Positions 56,217 through 64,000 of a stretch of DNA of 64,000 bases are shown here, one piece after another. The position numbers and the translations under genes are program-made. The stretch is taken from NCBI RefSeq assembly GCF_029784165.1, contig NC_073696.1, positions 262,614,494-262,678,493 of the forward strand. The letters run 5' to 3'. The stretch's first letter is position 1. Every line of letters starts with the position of its first letter. The notes beneath the pieces were generated by a model, which was not told the DNA's origin, searched no databases, and saw only the letters and a list, made by a program, of their open reading frames with translations. Source of the DNA: Wyeomyia smithii. Lineage: Eukaryota > Arthropoda > Insecta > Diptera > Culicidae.

Positions 56217-56485
56217 ATGGATATCCTATACACTAGTAGGAATACCCAACTCAAAACAATATTGGGCTCCACTAAGGACTTGATTGATGGATTAAACAAA
56301 GCAGGAGTTTATAAAGTTGCGTGTTGCCACTGCAACAAGGTTCATATTGGGCAAACCAAAAGAAACCTGGGAATCCCTTTTTTAAAGAGCATATGTTAGA
56401 AGTCACCAAAGCATGCAAAGTTTCCAAAAATGATCCACCACACCTTTTCAAATCAAAAGTGGCTGAACATGTTTTTAATGAGTGA
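56217..56485 (+). pseudogene. GIY-YIG endonuclease fragment of the Penelope-like element
   Basis: AGVYKVACCHCNKVHIGQTK matches the Penelope GIY-YIG core (GVY.I.C..C...YIGQT.R), with the first Tyr position kept and HIGQ in place of YIGQ. A frameshift near 56385 is followed by KEHMLEVTKACKVSK and KVAEHVFNE in another frame, corresponding to the E...H catalytic region. Confidence 0.75.
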
Positions 56486-56760
56486 CATCCACTAACTTCG
56501 GATAACATTCACCTGCTTCGCCCCGTTAATAATTTATGGAAATTGGACGTATCTGAAAGCTTAGAAATCTACAAACAACATCCATCCACACTGCTCAATG
56601 AGGGCGTAGGTAATCATGGCTTTTCAAAATCTTACCTAAAAACCCTAGATCCAGTACAAAACAAAAACAACCACAACATAGGACTACCTAACTTCAATTT
56701 AGGATTTTTTTACATCTACCTACTTCTACCTACACGCATATAAAAAGGGGGTTACTCAGT

Positions 56761-59700
56761 TATGCTGTTCAGCTGTCCACATAAGCACTGATTATTGGTT
56801 ATCGATTACCATTTAATCTAACATGCCAGATTCTGATGTTTCACTATTTATTCTTAACTTTTCATACTGAAGACATAACCCTATGACAGAAACAGGCGCA
56901 AACTATGAGTGCTTAAATCACTTGTCATTCACTTGCAAATTGATATTACCGCAAGATAGATTATTAAATAAACATACATCAACGATCATCGCTTATTCTT
57001 CACTTACCAATAGCGAAGCAGGCGGTTGTCTGCTGTGTTTACATTAGTTGCGCTCGAAAAAAATAGAAAATGGGACTCAGAAGTATCTCGGTAATACATC
57101 TACACTATACACGTGCTAACCTCTAATGATCGAGTAATTGTTACCTTCGGGCGATAAAAAACCTAAGCGTTAATATTGGAACCTCCTTCAAGCACCACCG
57201 TGCGCTTGTTTAATGGCCAACCGTGACAAATCGGTACAATGTTTTACCTCAGCAGTGCATGCTTTGATGATCGCATGCTGTGTGATGCCAATAGGAAAGG
57301 TTGCCAGAAACCCTCTGCTTATTAAACCAACAGAAAATCTCTAGCTCACTAATGTGAAGACAACACGCATGGTCAATGCACCTGGTAGCCACTAGCAGGG
57401 CGTATAATATGTTCCTGCTTTACCTTGTGCAAAAAAAAAAAATCAATTCTATTAGTCAATCTCAACACACCCTGTCACAATACTGCCACCGGCATCGAAC
57501 GAATGGAATCTAAGTTATGAATCTAGAAAATCGATTACGAGAAACGCCCGCCCAATCCGATCGACACTGCAGCAGCAACAGAATTTGCATAAATAAGGGA
57601 AGGAAACCGCACATTGACTTCCATCCCATGCGAAAGGATTGCAGCAATCTGGTGCCATATTTATTTATTAATCCATATATAAATGATTGTTTTCTGTCAT
57701 TTACATGCATCTCGGTTGAACTTGACCTTTGCCAGGCAGGCATCGATCGAATAAAGTTTATAAATAATCCAACGCCAAGTCGAAACATTTCATTCGCAAT
57801 GATCGCGTTCGAATTGCAATCGTTCGTTTTTTTGCGAACGGATCTTGTTGAATTGTTGCTATTTGGAATATTTAATAATAAAACTGTGCACTGTATACTT
57901 CTATTAGAATACTTCCGCTGTTTCGTACAAAAATCTGAACAAAATTTTTCACTATTTAACAAACGAGTTTTTTAAATAATTGTAATAAATAATTTAAATA
58001 ATTGTGAATAACAAACCCCAAACTTCACTAGCTCAGATCGATCATGGAGGAGCAACTACGAAATGTGCGGTCGTCAAGCTCAAGCTTAATAATTGTGAAT
58101 AACAAGCGTCGATCATGTACCACAGTTTTATCTCTTAGGGTTTTAAACTCCAAACCCACCCCGTGTGCACGTCCATGGATAATTAGTATAGCAATAAACT
58201 AAAAGCTGCCATACATTGTTATTATAATTATAATAACTTACAAAACAAAGTTTCGTTCATATTGTTGCAGCCCAAGTAAACATCCATCGGCCTTCAAACT
58301 TCATCCTACTTGGACGCGCATTAGCGTCAAATTCCATTACCCCCGTTGCTCCTCAAGCAACTTGTACACAATTTGTCTCTTTGTAAAGCAAAAAAAAAAA
58401 TCTTCAAACCCGAAACTCCAAACAAAATAGGCTCAGAATCCGTCTGTCCGCCTACTTGCCCACTCGTGCGGTGATGACTCTTTTCTCGCTAACAAACATT
58501 TGTCATTGCAGAGGGCCGCGACCCGTTCGCAGTGGGAAATGTTTACAAAGAACAGCGGCTGGTGTTTTCCGTTGGACACGGTCTTTTCGAAAATGTTCAT
58601 AACCATCTCATTTGTACACATAATTTATTCTTTCGAAATTAAAATGTACGTGTGCATCTTCGATTCGAACAATCAACTTAAGCTTCACGAGGCGGAGGTC
58701 ACCCGGCAGAGCTGGCTGTAGGTTTTAGGTTGACAGGCGGTCATTAGTTATTCTCTTTCTTACAAGACAAGTGCTCAAACGGCGCGAAAGGGATTGTAGG
58801 TTGTTAGTGATCAATTCACGCGTGCCTTTAACAGCCCCTTATAATCTTCTGACCAGAGAAGCCGGTATCATCAGTACTAGCTGCTGAATATATTATCGCT
58901 GTCTTGTGAGTTTCTTTTCGGATCCGATCGCTCTGACTAGCGAGCCGGGAAAACATATGATAATCGATGGTAATTGATCAATAAATAAAAGACCTCTAAG
59001 GGATGCTTGGAAGTTGCACCAACCGGATCATCATTTTTAAAGAATTTATCACGGTTCGAAGTTCATTACGGCTGTCCAATTCTAGTTAACATAATCTATC
59101 CACGCGATCGCGTGCTTATACACGTGTGTGGTAAATTTACAAGGGATTAATCAATTATGTGCTTGGGCTTCGAAGGCAATGCGTTTTCGTTTGTGGCAGT
59201 CCTTCGGTGTCGACCCACCTTTCATTCAAAACGGCACACCACACTTGACGGACAACTGATAAGGTCGTATGACCTATTAATTTTTGTCTGTTTGTCATTT
59301 GTCTCTTCGATGGTTTTCGATCTACCGTGGCCTACTGCGGGCGACCGAGTGAGAGTTGTCCGGTGTATGAAATAAATCTTTCACAGCTCCGCGATGTCAT
59401 TTGTCTGAAGGTAAACGCCGCAGATTATGCCACTTGATAGAGCATGGACAAAGTTGAAAGCCGACATGAGCATGGGATGGATGCGATCATGCTTTCGTGA
59501 CTCCTAAATTATGGATTGAAGTGTGGCCACCTTGTCTAGGAAGTTGATAAATGAAATGGATAGAAACATAATACTATAATTTGATAGACGTTTTTCTATC
59601 GAATCGAACACAGTAAGAAAACTTTATGTCATCGCTTATGATAGAAAATTCCATAATATTCCACGCAAATTTTGATGATGTTGCTCATAATTTTGAAACA

Positions 59701-60654
59701 AAATCGTCGTTTACGTCAGGAGCAACTGAAATTGAAATGAAAAAAGATTTTACGTGGCTTGTAAAATTAGGATTTTTTTCCTGTGAAGGATTAACAGGCC
59801 TGTTTGCGGAAATGATAAATTAAAGCGTTTATCAGGAATCTAGTAACAAATGCCAAACTAAAATTGGAAAATCATGTTTCTATTCCATATTAACAACGGG
59901 ACTGTGCTAATCGAGCTTCTCACTACAATTTCAACACCCACCCACGGTTATCATCAATTTCATGCTGCTATTAGTCTCCCTTCCACATTAAAAAAAGTAT
60001 CCGTCCTAATGATCTGTTGTAGCCAAGAGTTGTTGTAACATTGCGATGATCACCTTTTTAACAAAAAATTTTACATACATTACTATTTCGATACATCTTT
60101 ACAAAGTTGTTGTCAAAACTAATTTCTTTTAATTGACACTCTTCCCAGAAGTATTCTCGTAGAATTGTATAAAAACACAAAAAATAAACATAAAAAAGTT
60201 GTTTTTGATAATCACATTAGTTCTAGAAATAGATACAAGCTTGGAACTTCCAAAGAACCGGTCTACATCCGGCAAATACCGCATTTGAAGTTGGTAAACC
60301 AGTACTGCCAAAAGATTTGCCGTTGCAACTTCACTTTTTGAGACCTATTCCCGATTTCACCTCAAGTGAGATGACAAAAATTACCTCCGTGAAGTGAAAT
60401 TGACAGTGAAGTGAAATTGAGTATATGACAAGTGCAATGAGAATGTTTCCCAGCGCAAAAAATTCTAAGTCCCAGAAAGTCGATTTTGTCCGTTTTCACA
60501 GATAACACCTGATCTTGACGTTTTCTGCATTTCTAAGACTTTTGGCATCAAAAAAAAATTTTTTGGTATCGAAATTTCCAAAAAAAAGTGAAAACTTCGA
60601 TCGCTTCGAGGCACGGATCCAATTCTGATCCGTTTCGTTACTGAAAAATAAATC
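56761..60654. other. Host-like non-coding DNA
   Basis: No transposon ends or domains found. 57510-57975 has overlapping 150-codon frames on both strands without any family signature, and is rich in TTTATT/AATTA words such as TGACCTTTGCC and CCATATATAAATG. 58470-58500 has a good splice-acceptor-like TTTGTCATTGCAG, followed by a 73-codon frame of unknown kind. 59157-59375 has a 72-codon frame, also unassigned. This could be intronic or regulatory DNA. Confidence 0.35.
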
Positions 60655-60925
60655 CAATATTTATCGTTAGTCTTTCTTATTTTTAATGACTATCATGCAA
60701 GTCAAGCTACTTTTATTTCTATTTCAAGCAGTAAATGTGGAGCTGACGATTGAAAAATGTACTAACTGGGGAAATAGTTATTTAGAAATTTACGAAAAAT
60801 ATAGTCCAGCAGGTGGGACTCGAACCCACAACTTCTAATCTCCGGTCAGATGCGTTTCCGATTACACCACCGCAAGACGTATAAGTCGGTGATAGTCATT
60901 AAAAATAAGAAAGATAAATATTTCA
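60655..60925. repeat. Inverted repeat (~35-bp arms) enclosing a tRNA-like copy
   Basis: TCTTTCTTATTTTTAATGAC at 60670-60689 is the inverse of the arm at about 60895-60914, and the pairing extends outward through ATATTTATC. The ~195-bp interior carries the minus-strand tRNA-like sequence. It is probably a small MITE or a duplicated flank. Confidence 0.6.
60804..60878 (-). repeat. tRNA-like sequence, minus-strand copy
   Basis: 75 nt that fold as a tRNA: acceptor GTCTTGC/GCTGGAC (one wobble, one mismatch), anticodon stem TCTGA/TTAGA with loop CCGGAGA (apparent anticodon GGA), and T arm GTGGG/CCCAC. The pol III boxes are exact: TGGTGTAATCG (A) and GGTTCGAGTCC (B). A serine tRNA should have a long variable arm; here it is about 4 nt and the base before the anticodon is C rather than T, so I call it a tRNA-derived repeat or pseudogene. 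Confidence 0.6.
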
Positions 60926-61137
60926 TGACGGACCAACACGTCAAGATGTTGCCGTTGGTAGAGACGGCAACAGACTGGCGCTTGTCGATCTCTTACTGAT
61001 GCAGTAAACCCCACTGTGACGTGAGAGTTACGAAACAAAAGCCAGCCACCAAACAATACTCTCTACTGAGTAAATGATGACGTGCGATAAAGTGTGCAAG
61101 CGATACAAAATAGCTATTTAGCAAGGCCGACTTATAC

Positions 61138-61212
61138 GTCTTGCGGTGGTGTAATCGAAAACGCATCTGACCGGAGATTAGAAGTTGTGGGTTCGAGTCC
61201 CACCTGCTGGCA
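61138..61212 (+). repeat. tRNA-like sequence, plus-strand copy
   Basis: Nearly identical to 60804-60878 but in inverted orientation. The A box has a G-to-A change (TGGTGTAATCGA) and the 3' acceptor strand is altered (GCTGGCA). Both copies share the 10 bp CGACTTATAC upstream of the tRNA-like part, and diverge right after the acceptor. Confidence 0.6.
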
Positions 61213-61654
61213 GGGCTGGAATTCACCTCAGTGCAGACAGAACTACACAAATTTGTACACAACACATTTGCCATCAAACCGTGCGTGCCACTCTCGATAT
61301 TTCGTTTGTGTTCTCTTCTCCCCATTCGCTCTTTTGTATTTCTTTCGCACCGAAAATATGCGACTGAGTACACTTTGTGCATTTGCCAAAATGTGCGACA
61401 CCACACATTGTGTCTTACTTTGTGTGTTGCTTGGGGCAATGATTATCGGATTTGAGAAACGAACGATTAAAGTATTTTTTTTTGGTTTTTGTACTTCATT
61501 TGACTTCTACCGAAATAATTTAGGAGCTAATTTTTCAGTGCTGCTCAATGGGTTTTGTTTCAAAACTAAAAATGGTTTCTTCCCGGAAATAGCCGCAATA
61601 TGTCTCGTACGTGAACAGTAGGGTGGCAATAGAAATCGACTTTTCGAATTTCAT
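61213..61654. other. Nothing recognised
   Basis: A 175-codon plus-strand frame (61094-61621) runs through the tRNA-like copy and beyond. Since its first part is a repeat and the rest is low-complexity hydrophobic sequence with no known domain, I do not call it a gene. Confidence 0.35.
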
Positions 61655-61657
61655 TTA

Positions 61658-61826
61658 GGGGCCATCCACATACCAAGTGGACAGCTTGGAGGGGGGGGGG
61701 GGATTTGGCTAATGTCCACGGTCCATACAATTTTTTCAGAATTTATATGGGCAGTTGTCCACGGAGGGGGAGGGAGGGGGGGTCAAAACCATTAAAAATC
61801 TGTCCACGTGGTATGTGGATGGCCCC
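61658..61826. mobile_element. 169-bp MITE with TTA target duplication
   Basis: Ends GGGGCCATCCACATACCAAG and, inverted, GGGGCCATCCACATACCACG; flanked by TTA at 61655-61657 and 61827-61829. A 3-bp TTA duplication is typical of PIF/Harbinger-mobilised elements. The interior contains a G-run of 12 at 61691-61702 and a second G-rich stretch near 61765-61782. Confidence 0.8.
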
Positions 61827-61829
61827 TTA

Positions 61830-62457
61830 GAAATCGGGCTCAATAATTTCGTCTTCAAAAAAAGTTCCCATACTAAAATTCTGCTTAATCTGTCTTCGGG
61901 AACACAAAAGCATTATTTTGTGACCAATGAAAAAAATGCACAGGTAGTTCATAAATTTCTGAATATCAAAAAATGCTGATGCCAAATGTCTCAAAAATGC
62001 ATGAAACATCGAGATCTGGTGCTATCCAAAAACAAAAAATGAAAAAAATCGATCGGCTTAAGGTTTACTTTTCGACTGAACGAACTTCTAAACGCGTCGA
62101 AGGACAATTTTTTTCCATACAAGTCATTACCACCCTAATGAACGGTATCAGTAGTGGATGCATGTAGTGATTGTATATGAATACCGGGACCGAAACATGT
62201 CTGGACGTGCGTAATATGTCCTAAGAAACACGTCCACGCCATTGAGTATCGTGTTTTAATGAATTCTCAGAAATGTATATGGTCCTGTCTTGGTTTCTTT
62301 TCTCTGCTATTTTTTCTACCCGCAAGACAACGCAAACTGTTCAGACTGAAGCTCATTGTTCTCACGCAATGTGTCACGAAAAGCAGCACAAAGTGTTGTT
62401 TCATTCTCCCTCTCTTGAAATATTTCTCACTTGGTGATATCTTTCATAGTCATTTCG
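61830..62457. other. Nothing recognised
   Basis: AT-rich DNA with short open frames (up to 77 codons) and no repeat ends. Confidence 0.35.
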
Positions 62458-64000
62458 TTTTTTTTTTTTTTCTTCACATAACATTTATTTGACACGGCAC
62501 AAATACAATTTAATGTTTAACGGCGCCAATTATATCTGATGACTTAAAAACTAAAGCAAATTTTTTATCCTCGCTGCCGACTACGAGCTGAAATTAAGTC
62601 TAACTTAAAACTAGCATGGGATTTCCAATCAGTGTTTTGTTGTTCAATGGTCGTCTGATAATCGTCGAATGGCATGTATGGGTTCGTTCTGCTGAGCCAC
62701 GATGTCGTGAGTTGGGACAGAGGCTCGTAGTCCTTGGGTCCTGGTTCTGTTGTGCGGGGTCTGGTTGCTGGTTTTGTGCTTAAGGTTCAAACGTGTTCTT
62801 GTCGTTTTGTTGGGTGTAGACGGAGGGGAACGGGACTAGACTGGGGCGTGGATGGATTTCAGGAAAACGTATATAAGGGACATGTAGGATAGGTCACGGC
62901 TCGCCAAGACATCACGAACAGGAACAGCCGGCTGTCTACCCTCGGCCTGCAGGGAAGCTATTAATTTAGACCTGGCGTCACGGTGTACAGGGCATGACCA
63001 AACCACATGCTCTATGTCGTGATAACCTTCACCACAGGCACAGATACCACTTTCCCCGAGCCCAACACGACGGAGGAGCGCGTCAAATCTATAGTGATTG
63101 GACATAAGCCGGGACATCACGCAAATGAAATCCCGACCTACATCCAACCCCTTGAACCACGGGTTCGTCGATACTTTGGGGATTATGGAATGTAACCACC
63201 TTCCCAATTCCCCTCTGGTCCAAGCATTTTGCCAACTGATGATCGTATTCTGACGTACAAGTGCGAAAAATTCATTAAAGGCAATTGGTCTTTCATAAAT
63301 ATCACCGTTTGTTGCGCCCACCTTAGCCAAAGAGTCCGCTTTCTCATTACCCGGTATCGAGCAGTGAGAAGGGACCCACGCTAAGGTAATCTGAGTAGAT
63401 TTTTCGGATAAAGCACTCAGATGTTCCCGTATTTTCCCCAGGAAATACGGAGAGTGCTTAACATCTTTCATCGATCGGAGAGCCTCAATGGAACTGAGAC
63501 TGTCCGTAAAGATGAAATAATGGTCCGTGGGCATTTTTTCGATAATCCCTAGGGTGTACTGAATTGCAGCTAATTCTGCGACGTAAACAGAAGCAGGATT
63601 ATCGAGCTTATGGGAGACGGTTAAATTGTTATTGAAGATACCGAAGCCAGTGGACCCATCAAGAAGTGATCCGTCAGTGTAGTACATATTGTCGCAGTTG
63701 ATGTTTCGATATTTATTGGAAAAAATTTTAGGGATCTGCTGCACGCGTAAATGATCCGGGATTCCACGAGTTTCTTCTATCATGGATGTATCGAAAAACA
63801 CAGTAGAATCAGAAGTATTTGATAAGTCGACACGATTTGGAATATTCGAAGAAGGGTTAATATTTTGGGACATGTGATTGAAATACAATGTCATAAAACG
63901 GGTTTGAGAATTAAGTTCGATTAACCTTTCAAAATTTTCAATCACGGGACGGTTCAAGACCTCACATTTGATTAGAATACGAGAAGACAGGCTCCAGAAG
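62458..64000 (-). mobile_element. I-clade non-LTR retrotransposon, 3' part, minus strand
   Basis: The same family as 36022-41753, in inverted orientation. The 3' tail is a T-run (A on its own strand) at 62458-62471; the 3' UTR spans 62472-62835, and ORF2 is open from 62836 to the window edge. The coding part is nearly identical to the plus-strand copy, whereas the middle of the 3' UTR is clearly different. The element continues outside the window. Confidence 0.9.
62836..64000 (-). CDS. I-clade ORF2 C-terminal part (RNase H and zinc region), partial
   Basis: Open without a stop from the window edge to 62836 (about 388 codons). It begins in the post-RT region (FWSLSSRILIKCEVLNRPV). RNase H: YYTDGSLLDGSTGFGIF (first D), VYVAELAAIQYTLGI (catalytic E), FIFTDSLSSIEALRS (second D) and LAWVPSHCSIPGNEKAD (H and last D). 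All four carboxylate positions and the His are present, so the domain looks intact. A C-terminal zinc region CACGEGYHDIEHVVWSCP follows, ending IYVFLKSIHAPV. It would remove element RNA during reverse transcription. Activity cannot be judged because the RT and endonuclease lie outside the window. Confidence 0.9.
   Translation of the reverse strand, partial: FWSLSSRILIKCEVLNRPVIENFERLIELNSQTRFMTLYFNHMSQNINPSSNIPNRVDLSNTSDSTVFFDTSMIEETRGIPDHLRVQQIPKIFSNKYRNINCDNMYYTDGSLLDGSTGFGIFNNNLTVSHKLDNPASVYVAELAAIQYTLGIIEKMPTDHYFIFTDSLSSIEALRSMKDVKHSPYFLGKIREHLSALSEKSTQITLAWVPSHCSIPGNEKADSLAKVGATNGDIYERPIAFNEFFALVRQNTIISWQNAWTRGELGRWLHSIIPKVSTNPWFKGLDVGRDFICVMSRLMSNHYRFDALLRRVGLGESGICACGEGYHDIEHVVWSCPVHRDARSKLIASLQAEGRQPAVPVRDVLASRDLSYMSLIYVFLKSIHAPV

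Larger units (their letters stand above)
55045..56740 (+). mobile_element. Penelope-like retroelement relic
   Basis: An RT of Penelope type is followed by a GIY-YIG endonuclease remnant, the domain order unique to Penelope-like elements. The element has one in-frame stop, a frameshift between RT and endonuclease and another within the endonuclease. Downstream DNA to about 56740 continues with conserved-looking codons (LLRPVNNLWKLDVSESLEIYK). No terminal repeats were recognised. A short tandem duplication of TTTTCGAGCTCGTTT at about 54982-55018 lies just upstream. Confidence 0.8.

Noticed and set aside
58470..58721. Host exon after a splice-acceptor-like TTTGTCATTGCAG
   Set aside because: The frame is short, no family is recognised and no donor or partner exon could be identified.
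60804..60878. Functional serine tRNA gene
   Set aside because: The variable arm is about 4 nt, the base 5' of the anticodon is C rather than T, and a near-identical degraded copy lies 260 bp away.
61094..61621. 175-codon plus-strand open frame
   Set aside because: Its first part is the tRNA-like repeat and the rest is low-complexity; not a credible protein.

Overview
This window is non-coding, transposon-dense DNA from an insect, most likely a culicine mosquito (Aedes type). That assignment rests on the combination of elements: a Juan-like Jockey-clade LINE, two I-clade LINEs with an RNase H domain, tRNA-headed SINEs of the Feilai kind, DD37E-type Tc1/mariner relics, a Penelope-like element, a Ty1/copia relic, hAT-type and TTAA-type foldback elements and many small MITEs. 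I see no complete host protein-coding gene. The only host-gene candidate is a possible minus-strand first exon with a signal peptide (about 8.27-8.53 kb) behind CCAAT and TATA-like boxes. Species and family names are inferred from protein motifs and end structures; no database was searched.

Layout. 1-9 kb: mostly unassigned AT-rich DNA, with a TATA/CCAAT promoter-like segment, a SINE with a perfect 17-bp target duplication, a degenerate ~200-bp periodic repeat, a 143-bp MITE and the candidate first exon. 9-12 kb: a dispersed repeat and a MITE. 12.2-15.2 kb: a decayed Ty1/copia element split by an unrelated ~650-bp insert. 15.8-22.75 kb: a TTAA-flanked foldback element that received three later retroposon insertions (a SINE fragment, a LINE tail and a 4.3-kb Juan-like LINE with a 15-bp target duplication). 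22.9-25.1 kb: two copies of a dispersed repeat. 25-28 kb: host-like intergenic DNA with a GATA/TATA cluster. 28.3-29.7 and 43.7-45.5 kb: two copies of a non-autonomous hAT-type element. 32-34.4 kb: SINEs, one carrying a nested MITE, and a perfect 62-bp-arm palindrome. 36.0-41.8 kb: a full-length I-clade LINE with a 12-bp target duplication, broken by two frameshifts and an internal deletion. 42.5 kb: a remnant of a hAT transposase C-terminal exon. 47.7-50.6 kb: a higher-order tandem array with four identical promoter-like modules. 52.2-56.7 kb: two Tc1/mariner relics, a SINE and a Penelope-like element. 57-62 kb: mostly host-like non-coding DNA with two inverted tRNA-like copies and a TTA-flanked MITE. 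62.46-64 kb: the 3' part of a second I-clade LINE on the minus strand, open through the window edge.

The elements interact mainly by nesting, which gives relative ages. The two I-clade copies are informative together: the minus-strand copy keeps the RNase H segment that the plus-strand copy has lost. The most unusual feature is the 47.7-50.6 kb array: every promoter-bearing monomer has its TATA box exactly 110 bp upstream of a short hairpin, and these alternate irregularly with promoterless monomers. It could be a transcribed satellite, a small-RNA source, or the 5' monomer array of an unrecognised retroelement.
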